Shown here: piece after piece, positions 15,705-23,866 of the stretch
Position numbering within the stretch: position 1 is the first letter of the stretch
Layout: each line of letters opens with the position of its first letter
Assembly (NCBI GenBank): GCA_964510525.1
Contig: CAZECE010000141.1
Coordinates: 11,796-75,795, forward strand
Reading direction: 5' to 3'
DNA length: 64,000 nt
From: CAZECE01 sp964510525
Lineage (GTDB): Bacteria; Pseudomonadota; Gammaproteobacteria; Pseudomonadales; JANQJO01
Notes under the pieces: model-generated
What the model was told of the DNA's origin: nothing
What the model saw: the letters and a program-made list of their open reading frames with translations, nothing else
The model's database searches: none
Translations under genes and position numbers: made by a program

Positions 15705-16142
15705 TTAGGCGCATATGTCTTTTAACTGGCCTTTCGTAATGGAAATTTCAAAGTCGGCATAGCCGTGCTCGGTGGGGATGAGATCGGGGAGCTGAATCCT
15801 AACCGATTGATTTTTCTTTAAATGATACAAGGCCTTAACGGCAGCACCTTGGACTCTGTTTTTTGTGATGGCGCTGATCGGTCCTGAACTATTGGCTTGC
15901 TGGGAGACTTGAATGACTAACCAGGCTGTAAACTTTTGTAACTGTTTTTGTTCGCTTTGCTGTTGGGTTTGATGGTTACCCGGGGCGAGCAGCGTATTAG
16001 ATAAGAAGGGGCCGAGCACGGTGATGGCCAGTAGCAGCCCTAATAGTGTTGCGATGGTCAGAAGCGTTTCTAAAAACATGACGTGGTTGGCTTGGTTGAA
16101 TATTGTCCTTTTTGTTGAGTCGCTATACTTTACCACATCCAT
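15705..16142 (-). CDS. Hypothetical protein with N-terminal membrane segment
   Basis: A 145-residue protein with one long hydrophobic stretch at about residues 24-50 (F-L-E-T-L-L-T-I-A-T-L-L-G-L-L-L-A), then a Gln-rich stretch and a mixed C-terminal domain. The topology suggests a single-pass membrane protein with a soluble domain of about 90 residues. I do not recognise the family. A second possible start is the Met at residue 22, immediately before the hydrophobic helix. It is divergent from the GGDEF gene. Confidence 0.5.
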   Translation of the reverse strand: MDVVKYSDSTKRTIFNQANHVMFLETLLTIATLLGLLLAITVLGPFLSNTLLAPGNHQTQQQSEQKQLQKFTAWLVIQVSQQANSSGPISAITKNRVQGAAVKALYHLKKNQSVRIQLPDLIPTEHGYADFEISITKGQLKDICA

Positions 16143-16247
16143 GCGTTATCGTAACGAATGGCTTAATAAGGCCTAATAAGCGGATCAGCTCGTATAGTCA
16201 GTTTGCTAGTCAGTTTCATAATACTCAGTTTGTAGAATTCTTAGTTT

Positions 16248-17297
16248 GTGTACAGGATCAGTGAGGTATTGGAGAACATGGAAAGTGGAGTAGGGCAGCC
16301 AATCAAGTGTTTAGTGATCTGTACGGATCCAGAGCACAGCCAATCCTTGATAGAGAATCTGGAAAAAATGAGCCTCTATCGTGCTACTGTTCAGCCGGCA
16401 AGTTCATTGGAAATTGCTGAAAAGTACATTGCGGATCAGCTGTTCGATCTGATCTTTTTAGATTTGACGACCCATACCTTAACCGAAACCTCAGAGATTG
16501 ATGTTAAGCCTATCGATTTGTTGTCGCAGCAAGCACCTGGTGTGCCTTTAGTCGGCTTGTTGCAAGCGGAACAACAAACCCAATACTCAAAAGTCGTGGC
16601 CAGGGGCTTGCTGGACTATTTGGTTGTGCCCAACTGGGAAGTCGGTCTTTTAGAAAGAGTGGTTCGGTACGCACTGACGTCCAAAAAGACTACGGAACAA
16701 ATATTTCGCCTGCTGCATTTTGATGAGCTGACAGGGTTATCTAACCGACCGTTATGCAATGATCGTATTTCTCAAGCCATTATTCGTTGTGAGCGCAGTG
16801 GTCAGCATGTGGCGGTGTTGTTTATCGATTTGGATAATTTCCACGGAATCAACGAAGCCTTGGGGTATAACGTCGGTGATTACCTCCTAAAGCAAATTGC
16901 TCAGCGCTTGATTGGGTCGGTACGGCGGCAAGATACCGTGGCCCGTTTTGGTGGTGATGAATTCGTGGTGGTATTGGAAGGGTTGAGTAATCCGCAGCAC
17001 ACGACGGTGATTGCTAAGCAGATTTTGCGTAATTTTTCGGAACCCTTTTTCTATGACAATCAACCCATCTTTATTTCAACCAGTATTGGTATTTCCGTTA
17101 CGGATACAGATTTAATGGATGGCCAAACATTATTAAAGCAGTCGGATATTGCACGTTATCGTGCCAAAGAAAATGGCGGTAATAATTTCCAATATTTCGT
17201 TCCTGCCATGAATGAGATTGCTCAGAAAAATTTAAACTTAGAGATTGAGCTGAATCAAGCCTTGAACCGTATTTTTGGTCAAAACTCAAAAGACTAA
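16248..17297 (+). CDS. Diguanylate cyclase with degenerate receiver domain
   Basis: The C-terminal GGDEF domain is intact. It has the substrate helix D-E-L-T-G-L-S-N-R, the F-I-D-L-D-N metal Asp, R-F-G-G-D-E-F near residue 235, and R-R-Q-D five residues before it as the c-di-GMP inhibitory I-site. It should make c-di-GMP from two GTP. The N-terminal 130 residues have the fold of a receiver (L-I-F-L-D-L at the phospho-site). The acidic pair is reduced (C-T-D-P) and the conserved Lys of the K-P motif is replaced (L-V-V-P), so phosphorylation is doubtful. The start may be GTG 16248 or the in-frame ATG at 16278. Confidence 0.87.
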   Translation: MYRISEVLENMESGVGQPIKCLVICTDPEHSQSLIENLEKMSLYRATVQPASSLEIAEKYIADQLFDLIFLDLTTHTLTETSEIDVKPIDLLSQQAPGVPLVGLLQAEQQTQYSKVVARGLLDYLVVPNWEVGLLERVVRYALTSKKTTEQIFRLLHFDELTGLSNRPLCNDRISQAIIRCERSGQHVAVLFIDLDNFHGINEALGYNVGDYLLKQIAQRLIGSVRRQDTVARFGGDEFVVVLEGLSNPQHTTVIAKQILRNFSEPFFYDNQPIFISTSIGISVTDTDLMDGQTLLKQSDIARYRAKENGGNNFQYFVPAMNEIAQKNLNLEIELNQALNRIFGQNSKD

Positions 17298-17333
17298 AAC
17301 TCGTAAGACTCAAGAGGTTATGAGCGCTTAGTT

Positions 17334-17657
17334 TTAAAAGCACTGCTTGGGTTTGGGTAGGCCAGCCATTTTGCAGGCAATCGGCGCGGGTTTTCCAGAA
17401 AAAAGTTGCATCAAGTAAGGGCTGTTGCCTTTTTGGGGACCCAGTTGAGTTTTCACCAGTTTTACCAGCGCTCGGGTGTTAGGGCTGATGTGCGTGACTT
17501 CGTAAGTACTTCTGAGCAGTTGGATCACTTCCCAGTGCGCTTCGCCAAGTTGAATGTGGTTTTCTTGTGCTACGAGCATCGCAAAATCAGGGTGCCAGTC
17601 GTTAAATTCCCGTAAATACCCTTCATCTGAAGTGGGTGGGTTATAAGGTGATGACAT
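17334..17657 (-). CDS. tusE: Sulfurtransferase TusE (DsrC family)
   Basis: TusE accepts persulfide sulfur from the TusBCD complex and passes it to MnmA for 2-thiolation of tRNA wobble uridine. The protein shows the DsrC family body (D-E-G-Y-L, H-W-E-V-I, K-G-N-S-P-Y-L) and the conserved C-terminus G-L-P-K-P-K-Q-C-F with the penultimate catalytic Cys. I prefer ATG 17657 (107 aa, like E. coli TusE at 109). The frame extends to 17693, but the extra 12 residues do not fit the family. From this start it overlaps the upstream TusD/C-like gene by 17 bp, so translation is probably coupled. Confidence 0.9.
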   Translation of the reverse strand: MSSPYNPPTSDEGYLREFNDWHPDFAMLVAQENHIQLGEAHWEVIQLLRSTYEVTHISPNTRALVKLVKTQLGPQKGNSPYLMQLFSGKPAPIACKMAGLPKPKQCF

Positions 17658-18312
17658 AGTCAGCCGGTTTAAGTAGCTCGATCGCATCTGCATCGGATTG
17701 AATAAAACTCATTTGGCCAGCGCCATAGCTGTGGAGGGTGTTGAGCGCGGATTTGAACTCTGGACTGTGTTGGCTGCTATCCTCGCCTCGTTTGCGAAAC
17801 AAGACATGAACCTCTTGATCAAAACAGCTCAGAGCCAATGCCATATTGGTTAAATAGTGCAGATTCTTTTCATCAGATTGAGAGGATTCAATCAAAGCAA
17901 AACGTGCTTTTGAAGGCGGCCTGGCTTTTTCAAATCCTGTCGCTTCGGGGCGCGTTAATTCCCTGGGTGTTTTATGTTGTCCGAAGTGAATCATTTGATC
18001 GGAATCAAGCGTTGCTCGAATCCATTCGCCAAGGCCGGCGATTTCATAATGAGGGTTGGGGCATGAGCCGTCGCTGAGTAAATGGATATTCTGTTGAGCG
18101 ACTGACCCAGAGCAGAGACACAGTTTTTCAGCCAGCTCTGTCCAGGCTCTTTGATGCTTTTGATGCAGATCTTGAAGAATGTCGACGCCTTCGCCATAAA
18201 AAAATACCATGCCTAAGGCGTCACCGAGTTCATCGCGATGTCGGGCGTAATCTACGGCATATTGGTGCTGTTTGTTATCGGGGCTGCAGCTAATCAGTAG
18301 GGTGTAATGCAT
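17641..18312 (-). CDS. TusD-TusC-like fusion protein of tRNA 2-thiolation relay
   Basis: Residues 1-115 resemble TusD (DsrE family): the G-M-V-F-F-Y-G-E-G-V segment, cysteines at 65 and 67 at the place of the TusD active-site Cys, and I-A-G-L-G-E-W. Residues 135-223 resemble a shortened TusC: a new strand A-R-F-A-L-I-E-S, L-H-S-Y-G-A-G-Q, and the L-L-K-P-A-D-Y-V-I-T-L terminus like TusC's A-D-Y-V-I. Normally tusD, tusC and tusB are three genes of about 100-130 codons each. Here one 223-residue protein covers the first two and no TusB was found between it and tusE. The TusC assignment is less certain than TusD. Confidence 0.7.
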   Translation of the reverse strand: MHYTLLISCSPDNKQHQYAVDYARHRDELGDALGMVFFYGEGVDILQDLHQKHQRAWTELAEKLCLCSGSVAQQNIHLLSDGSCPNPHYEIAGLGEWIRATLDSDQMIHFGQHKTPRELTRPEATGFEKARPPSKARFALIESSQSDEKNLHYLTNMALALSCFDQEVHVLFRKRGEDSSQHSPEFKSALNTLHSYGAGQMSFIQSDADAIELLKPADYVITL

Positions 18313-18322
18313 GAAAATAAAA

Positions 18323-18347
18323 TGGGGGAGTCAATAAGGCTCCCCCA
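18323..18347 (-). terminator. Hairpin terminator between yccA and tusDC
   Basis: TGGGGGAG (18323-18330) and CTCCCCCA (18340-18347) form an 8-bp GC-rich stem with a 9-base loop. On the minus strand it is followed by TTTTATTTT. It ends about 10 bases before the tusDC start codon, so it may be partial read-through or attenuation rather than a full stop. Confidence 0.75.
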
Positions 18348-18370
18348 AAGATTATCAATAGTGAGATATA

Positions 18371-19066
18371 TTAGTCGTCGCCACCAAAGGCCGTGAGTAA
18401 GTGGAGCAGGCTTAAGAAGATATTGTAAAGCGAGACGTATAGCGTGATGGTGGCACGAATGTAGTTGGTTTCACCACCGTGAATGATTTCGCTGGTCTGA
18501 TACAAGATTACGCCAGATGAAAGCAAAATAAACAAAGAGCTCACGGTGAGTGCCAATGCTGGGATTTGCAAGAAGATATTGGCAATGGCTGCAACAAAAG
18601 CGACTAAAAGTCCAACAAATAAGGCTTTGCCTATGTTAGAGAAATCGCGCTTGGTAATGAGAGTGAAGGCAGAGAGACCAAAGAAAATAGTTGCCGTGCC
18701 GCCTAAGGCCAGCATGACCAGCTCTGAGCCATTAGAGGTAGCGGTGTACATACTTAAAATAGGCCCTAAGGTTAAGCCCATAAAGCCTGTCAAGGCAAAG
18801 ATAAACACAAGACCTAGAGCCGACTGACAGGTTTTGTGAACTGCAAACAATAAACCAAAGTAACCAATGAGTGTAATGAAAGGATTGAGGGGCGGCATGT
18901 TCATCGACATGCTAACAAAAGCGGTTAGGCCACTGAAGGCAAGAGTCAGTGCCAAAAGGGCGTAAGTGTTTTTTAATACTTTTAAAGCGCCGCCAGAGTA
19001 CTGGGACGTGATAATACCGGCTTGTGCGGTAGTATTTGACTGATTAAAAGGGTTGGGTTGGTTCAT
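18371..19066 (-). CDS. yccA: YccA family (Bax inhibitor-1) inner membrane protein
   Basis: Seven hydrophobic segments across 231 residues place this in the BI-1/YccA family. The closest match by eye is E. coli YccA, which is an FtsH substrate and modulator. The conserved blocks are V-L-K-N-T-Y-A-L-L-A-L-T-L-A-F-S near residue 32, T-G-F-M-G-L-T-L-G-P-I-L, L-G-G-T-A, and the C-terminal I-I-H-G-G-E-T-N-Y-I-R-A-T. It sits upstream of the tus genes, an arrangement common in gammaproteobacteria, and is separated from them by a hairpin. Confidence 0.93.
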   Translation of the reverse strand: MNQPNPFNQSNTTAQAGIITSQYSGGALKVLKNTYALLALTLAFSGLTAFVSMSMNMPPLNPFITLIGYFGLLFAVHKTCQSALGLVFIFALTGFMGLTLGPILSMYTATSNGSELVMLALGGTATIFFGLSAFTLITKRDFSNIGKALFVGLLVAFVAAIANIFLQIPALALTVSSLFILLSSGVILYQTSEIIHGGETNYIRATITLYVSLYNIFLSLLHLLTAFGGDD

Positions 19067-19225
19067 GATGATCCTCTTTAAACTTTAAGATTGCTCAATA
19101 TTAAAATTGGTCAGTATTCGTCAAAATGGACTTTCTAAGACCCGATAATTCTAGTTGAGTTCCCACCAAATTACACCTTAATTCGTTTGTTTGATACCCA
19201 AATTTACGCGCTAAGGTAACGTTTT

Positions 19226-20986
19226 TTATAGTTTTTGTTCGGATTTGATTATTTTGATCGGGTCTTTTGATCGGGTCTTTTGATTGGGTGATTGGGCTTC
19301 GGTGATCCAGTATTCGGTAGCGGCGTCTAGCTGGTCATGTGAGGTTGAGGGTGAGTTAGGCTGAAGTCTGTTAAATATGGAGCGCCCGAGCGTTTTGCCT
19401 AATTCTACGCCCCATTGATCAAACGGGTTGATGTCCCAAATAACGCTTTCGGTAAAGGTCTTGTGTTCGTAGAGCGCGATCAAAGCACCCAGCACCTGAG
19501 GGGTCAGCTTGTTAAAGACAATTAAATTGGAAGGTCGGTTACCGGGCATGAATTTGTGGTGCGCTACTGAGCCGGCTTGCGTTTCAGGTGAGCCTTCTGG
19601 GCTGCCGGCCATTAAGGCATAAGCCTGTGCTAAGCAGTTGGCAACGACTTGGGCGTGGTCTTTTGTTGTCCCAAAACCATTTTCTAAGGGCAATAAAAAA
19701 TCAATCGGACATAAGCGGGTGCCTTGGTGCAACAGTTGATGATAAGAGTGTTGGCTGTCGGTGCCGGCTGTTCCCCAGACAATCTGCCCGGAGTGATGCG
19801 TCAGTCTTTGATGTTGTCGGTTGATGGATTTGCCGTTGCTTTCCATGATCAACTGTTGCAGATAAGCTGGAAATTTACTGAGTTGGGCGGAATATGGAAT
19901 CACTGCATGTGATTGTGCCCCAAAAAAATGGTTATACCAGACGCTGATCAAAGCCAGGGTGGCTGGCATGTTTTGCTGGATTGGGGCGTCAAAAAAGTGT
20001 TCGTCTATGATTCGAGCGCCGCTTTTGAATGCATTAAAGCCTTCCATGCCGATAGCCGCGGCTACGCTGAAGCCGATCGTAGACCAGACGGAGTATCGCC
20101 CTCCCACCCAATCCCAAAAAGGCAGTATTTGACTCTCATCAATGCCAAACGATTTGGCCGCTTGAGGCGCTGAGGTGACCGCAAAGAAATGCGGTTGGGT
20201 ATTTTTTATTGATTGTTTGAGCCATGCTGTTGCGTGATGCGCGTTTTCAAGGGTTTCAAGGGTGGTAAAGGATTTAGAGCAAATAATAAACCCAGTGGTA
20301 TTAGGGTCTAGATCCGCCACCGTGGTATGAAAATCAGCGGGATCAATGTTGCTAACAAAACGAATTTGAATTGGATTCTCTTGACCGGGGTTAGGGTTCT
20401 CTTTGGTTAAACTGTTTTGGCGACCAATTGGGTTTAGCGCCTCGTAAACCATTCGAGGGCCTAAATCGGACCCGCCAATGCCAATATTGACTAAGGTAGT
20501 CAGTGCTTGTTGTGAACCGCCTTTATGCTGACCTTGGCGCAATTTTTCGACCCAATGGGTCAATTGTTGTGTTGCTGATGTAATGCCGGGTCCATCGGGG
20601 TGCTGGGCTAATTGCGCTTCTGAGGCCCGAAGTAGGGGATGTTTAGCGGGACGGTTTTCTGTGAAGTTAAGGTTGGCGCCGTCTTTAAGTTGTGTGCGTA
20701 GCGCATCAAAGCCGCTGTGATGCAGTAGTTGACGCAGACTGGTTAAAACATCTGTGTTCAGCCAGTTACGGTTAAAGTCCAGCGTTAGGGGGGCGCATGA
20801 CAGACGGAACTGTTCGGCTCTATTGGGTGTGTTATCGATGTCGCCCAATAGAGATTGAGTAACGACTTTTTTAGATAACTGAGACAGTGTTTGCCAGGCG
20901 CGCTGTTTTTCGGCTGGCCACTCAGTGGGGGCTATCGCCACTGGGTGTTGATGGATGCCTGGAAAACTCTCTAGGATACTTCTCAT
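19226..20986 (-). CDS. pgi: Glucose-6-phosphate isomerase
   Basis: Pgi interconverts glucose-6-phosphate and fructose-6-phosphate. The family signatures are present: N-I-G-I-G-G-S-D-L-G-P, the I-I-C-S-K-S-F-T-T-L-E-T phosphate site, D-W-V-G-G-R-Y-S-V-W-S, the S-N-G-K-S block with the active-site region, and N-P-F-D-Q-W-G-V-E-L-G-K near the end. At 586 residues it is longer than E. coli Pgi (549). The surplus lies in a loop around residue 195 and in a tail of about 40 residues that includes a sequence-duplicated segment (see the repeat at 19256). It provides fructose-6-phosphate for the adjacent sugar-nucleotide genes. Confidence 0.96.
   Translation of the reverse strand: MRSILESFPGIHQHPVAIAPTEWPAEKQRAWQTLSQLSKKVVTQSLLGDIDNTPNRAEQFRLSCAPLTLDFNRNWLNTDVLTSLRQLLHHSGFDALRTQLKDGANLNFTENRPAKHPLLRASEAQLAQHPDGPGITSATQQLTHWVEKLRQGQHKGGSQQALTTLVNIGIGGSDLGPRMVYEALNPIGRQNSLTKENPNPGQENPIQIRFVSNIDPADFHTTVADLDPNTTGFIICSKSFTTLETLENAHHATAWLKQSIKNTQPHFFAVTSAPQAAKSFGIDESQILPFWDWVGGRYSVWSTIGFSVAAAIGMEGFNAFKSGARIIDEHFFDAPIQQNMPATLALISVWYNHFFGAQSHAVIPYSAQLSKFPAYLQQLIMESNGKSINRQHQRLTHHSGQIVWGTAGTDSQHSYHQLLHQGTRLCPIDFLLPLENGFGTTKDHAQVVANCLAQAYALMAGSPEGSPETQAGSVAHHKFMPGNRPSNLIVFNKLTPQVLGALIALYEHKTFTESVIWDINPFDQWGVELGKTLGRSIFNRLQPNSPSTSHDQLDAATEYWITEAQSPNQKTRSKDPIKIIKSEQKL
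19256..19290. repeat. 13-bp duplication inside the pgi 3' end
   Basis: GATCGGGTCTTTT occurs twice in succession, followed by a diverged GATTGGGTGATTGGG. It encodes part of the non-conserved Pgi tail, which shows that these small duplications can enter coding sequence. Confidence 0.75.
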
Positions 20987-21023
20987 GGCGATGCCTTACT
21001 CTTTTCCTTTTCGAAACTTCTAC

Positions 21024-22034
21024 CTATTTCTTTAGGTAAAACGATTTATACCAGTGAACAAAGTTTTCGATGCCTGTTTCAATGGGGGTGTCGGGTTTGT
21101 AATGCACGTCTTGGATCAAGGCATCGACATCGGCGTACGTGGCGGGCACATCGCCGGGCTGCATGGGTAAAAAGTTTTTCTTAGCTGTTTTGCCAAGGGC
21201 GTGTTCTAAAGTTTCAATCAGGTGCATCAACTCAACAGGCTGGTTATTGCCAATGTTATAGAGTCGATAGGGGGCTTTGCTGGTGGCGCCATCTGGGTTT
21301 GCGCTGTCCCAGTTTGGGTTGGGAGTCGCGATATTGTCCAGTGTTTTTACGACACCGGCGACGATGTCATCAATATAGGTAAAGTCTCGTTTGTGTTTGC
21401 CATGATTAAAGACGTCAATGGGTTCACCGTTCAAAATTTTTCGAGTAAAGATAAACAGGGCCATGTCGGGTCGTCCCCAGGGGCCGTAAACGGTGAAAAA
21501 CCGGAGCCCAGTGGTGGGGAGTTGGTAAAGGTGGCTGTAGGTATGGGCCATCAGTTCATTGGATTTTTTGGTCGCGGCGTACAGGCTGACAGGATGGTCG
21601 ACGTTGTCATGGACCGAAAAGGGCATGGACGTGTTGGCGCCATAGACGGAACTGCTGGAGGCGTAAACCAAGTGCTCAACTTGATAATGACGACAGTTTT
21701 CCAAAATGTTCATAAAGCCGTGAATGTTGGCGTCGATATAGGCTTGTGGATTTTCCAGCGAATACCGAACGCCGGCTTGGGCGGCTAAATTCACGACGCG
21801 CTCTGGACGGTGTTCTTTGAACACGGCTTCGAGTGCTTGGCTGTCTTCAAGCTTCCCTTGTATGTGGGTGTAATGGGGGTGATCAATCAACTGATCGCGA
21901 CGAGCTTCTTTCAGCGAGACATCGTAATAGTCATTTAAACTGTCAAAGCCGATGACTTCATCACCACGATTGAGTAACACTTGCGCTAAGTGGAAGCCAA
22001 TAAAGCCTGCGGTGCCTGTGATAAGAACTTTCAT
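21024..22034 (-). CDS. UDP-glucuronate 4-epimerase (CapI/LspL type)
   Basis: A 336-residue extended short-chain dehydrogenase. It has the NAD loop T-G-T-A-G-F-I-G near residue 7, S-L-N-D-Y-Y-D-V near 32 (typical of UDP-glucuronate 4-epimerases), S-S-S-S-V-Y-G and Y-A-A-T-K-K as the Ser and Tyr-x-x-x-Lys catalytic elements, and V-Y-G-P-W-G-R-P-D-M-A. The reaction interconverts UDP-glucuronate and UDP-galacturonate for surface polysaccharide. It shares direction with the adjacent nucleotide-sugar dehydrogenase. No UDP-glucose dehydrogenase was seen in this window, so UDP-glucuronate must come from elsewhere. Confidence 0.9.
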   Translation of the reverse strand: MKVLITGTAGFIGFHLAQVLLNRGDEVIGFDSLNDYYDVSLKEARRDQLIDHPHYTHIQGKLEDSQALEAVFKEHRPERVVNLAAQAGVRYSLENPQAYIDANIHGFMNILENCRHYQVEHLVYASSSSVYGANTSMPFSVHDNVDHPVSLYAATKKSNELMAHTYSHLYQLPTTGLRFFTVYGPWGRPDMALFIFTRKILNGEPIDVFNHGKHKRDFTYIDDIVAGVVKTLDNIATPNPNWDSANPDGATSKAPYRLYNIGNNQPVELMHLIETLEHALGKTAKKNFLPMQPGDVPATYADVDALIQDVHYKPDTPIETGIENFVHWYKSFYLKK

Positions 22035-22079
22035 AATGTAGAGACCTTACTTATTTTAAGTTTGAAGCGTTTGAAAATT

Positions 22080-22124
22080 GGATACTGAGATACTAAACAA
22101 GTGGGTTGAAAAAAGTGGGTTGCA
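22080..22124. repeat. Short duplications between the epimerase and dehydrogenase genes
   Basis: GATACTGA/GATACTAA and two copies of AAGTGGGTTG lie within 45 bp. Confidence 0.6.
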
Positions 22125-22126
22125 AG

Positions 22127-23467
22127 TTAAAGCCTGGCATCCACGAGTTCGAGTGGTAGTGCGGACTTAACATCGTAGAGAATGCCGCCCGGTTTTAACA
22201 AGCTGCGTATCCATTCGGCTCCTTGCTGGGTGAATTGCTTGTGTGCCACGCACAGAACCACAGCATCGTAATGGTGTTGTTCCGGAACCGGTGTCAGTTT
22301 CAGCCCCAATTCGGCTTGCGCGATCTCCTCATTGATCCAAGGATCATGGACATTGATATTGGCATGAAAAGAACGTAAGTGCTCAATAACATCGATGACT
22401 CTGGAATTGCGCAGATCCGGGCAATTTTCTTTAAAGGTTAAACCTAAGATCAGAATATTGGCGTCTACTACGTGTTTTTTTGCCCTCAACAGCAGTTGGA
22501 TGACTTGTTGAGCAACGTGAAGGCCCATTTCATCATTAATCCGACGCCCTGCAAGAATCACATCAGGGTGATGGCCTACTTCCTGGGCTTTGTGAGTGAG
22601 GTAATAAGGGTCAACACTGATGCAATGGCCGCCGACCAGCCCGGGTTTGAATGGCAAAAAATTCCATTTTGTGCCCGCTGCAGCCAATACTTCACTGGTG
22701 TCTATGTCTAAACGGTTAAACAGCATGGCCAGTTCGTTGACAAGGGCAATGTTGACATCTCGCTGGGTATTTTCAATGACTTTAGCCGCCTCAGCGACAC
22801 GAATGCTGCTGGTCAAGTGGGTGCCGGCGGTGATGATGGTTTTATAGAGTTGGTCAATCCAAACGCTGGCCTCAGGAGAGGAGCCTGAGGTGACTTTTTT
22901 GATGTCGCTGACTTTGTGCTCGGTGTCGCCGGGATTGATGCGCTCAGGGCTGTAACCAACAAAAAAGTCTTGGTTTAAGGTCAAGCCAGAACCCGCTTCC
23001 AGAAGGGGCACGCACACTTCCTCGGTCGCGCCAGGGTAAACAGTAGATTCGTACACCACCACATCGCCAGGGTTTAAGCGCTGGGCAATCATCTTGGAGG
23101 CTTCAATCAGTGGGGTTAACACGGGGCGTTTATGCTGGTCGATGGGGGTCGGAACCGTCACGATGAAGGTGTTGGCTCCTGATAGCTGATCGGGGTTGTT
23201 GCTGAACCAAATGCCTGAGCTAATGGGGTCTTTGGGGTTGTCGTCTGAATCAATGGGCAAGCTGAGCGATTTAAGTGATTCAGCGTCAACTTCTAATGTG
23301 TTATCGATGCCTTGTTTGAGTTCTAAAATACGTTGCTCACTGATATCAAATCCAAGGGTATGAAACACTTTACCGAATGCGACCGCTAAGGGAAGGCCCA
23401 CATACCCCAAGCCAATAATGCCAAGTCTCACCTGTTCAAAAGGGCGGAGTTGAGCCACTTGATTCAT
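22127..23467 (-). CDS. UDP-N-acetyl-hexosamine 6-dehydrogenase (TviB/WbpO type)
   Basis: A UDP-sugar dehydrogenase that makes a UDP-N-acetylhexosaminuronic acid. The NAD loop G-I-I-G-L-G-Y-V-G-L-P lies near residue 18. E-S-T-V-Y-P-G, the Y-S-P-E-R-I-N-P-G-D block, K-V-I-E-N-T-Q-R-D, the catalytic Cys in G-G-H-C-I-S-V-D-P-Y-Y, and the C-terminal F-K-E-N-C-P-D-L-R-N-S are all present. The overall resemblance is closest to Vi-antigen TviB and Pseudomonas WbpO. I chose ATG 23467 because GAGGG sits 8 bases before it. An ATG 24 bases upstream (23491) is also in frame. It likely feeds uronic acid to the EPS below. Confidence 0.9.
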   Translation of the reverse strand: MNQVAQLRPFEQVRLGIIGLGYVGLPLAVAFGKVFHTLGFDISEQRILELKQGIDNTLEVDAESLKSLSLPIDSDDNPKDPISSGIWFSNNPDQLSGANTFIVTVPTPIDQHKRPVLTPLIEASKMIAQRLNPGDVVVYESTVYPGATEEVCVPLLEAGSGLTLNQDFFVGYSPERINPGDTEHKVSDIKKVTSGSSPEASVWIDQLYKTIITAGTHLTSSIRVAEAAKVIENTQRDVNIALVNELAMLFNRLDIDTSEVLAAAGTKWNFLPFKPGLVGGHCISVDPYYLTHKAQEVGHHPDVILAGRRINDEMGLHVAQQVIQLLLRAKKHVVDANILILGLTFKENCPDLRNSRVIDVIEHLRSFHANINVHDPWINEEIAQAELGLKLTPVPEQHHYDAVVLCVAHKQFTQQGAEWIRSLLKPGGILYDVKSALPLELVDARL

Positions 23468-23686
23468 ATATGCATCCCTCAAATTAAACATGAATAGCTG
23501 TGTCCGGCGCGATTCTAACCCAAGTTCGGTATTTTTTGTGGTTTTTGCAGCTTTCTGCCTTTATCAAGCTGGTCTACTCTGTAGTAATTGTGATGTTAAG
23601 TGTCGTTAACCCACTGATTTTTAGAGGGTAACAGGCCGTTTAGTGTTTGAAAAAAGATTATGATTTAAACATCTGTAGCCTTGCTA

Positions 23687-23692
23687 TATAAT
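23687..23692 (+). promoter_or_regulatory. Candidate -10 element of the EPS operon
   Basis: A perfect TATAAT inside TATATAATC lies about 175 bp upstream of GTG 23867. The -35 region is weak. Confidence 0.35.
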
Positions 23693-23726
23693 CTGGCCCG
23701 TTTTTAAACTGGTTTACAATATCGTG

Positions 23727-23762
23727 TGTTGCAAAATACGTGTTGTTGCAAAATACGGTGTA
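23727..23762. repeat. 17-18-bp tandem duplication
   Basis: TGTTGCAAAATACG and the following GTGT occur twice with a one-base insertion. Confidence 0.8.
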
Positions 23763-23824
23763 TTGAAATAAACAGTCAACAACGCCGTCGGTACTTTTTA
23801 AGATTTTAAGAAAAAATATCAAAG

Positions 23825-23862
23825 AAAAGTATTAAAGAGATATAAAAGTATTAAAGAGATAT
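23825..23862. repeat. Perfect 19-bp duplication next to a start codon
   Basis: AAAAGTATTAAAGAGATAT is duplicated without mismatch and ends 4 bases before GTG 23867. The purine-rich AAAGAGA inside each unit is the only ribosome-binding-like sequence, so the duplication has doubled it. Confidence 0.92.
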
Positions 23863-23866
23863 AGTT

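Larger units (their letters stand above)
23492..23866. other. Divergent regulatory spacer before the EPS assembly genes
   Basis: This 375-bp gap contains a TATAAT-type -10 near 23687 and two tandem duplications (23727-23762 and 23825-23862). I saw no coding sequence. Confidence 0.6.
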
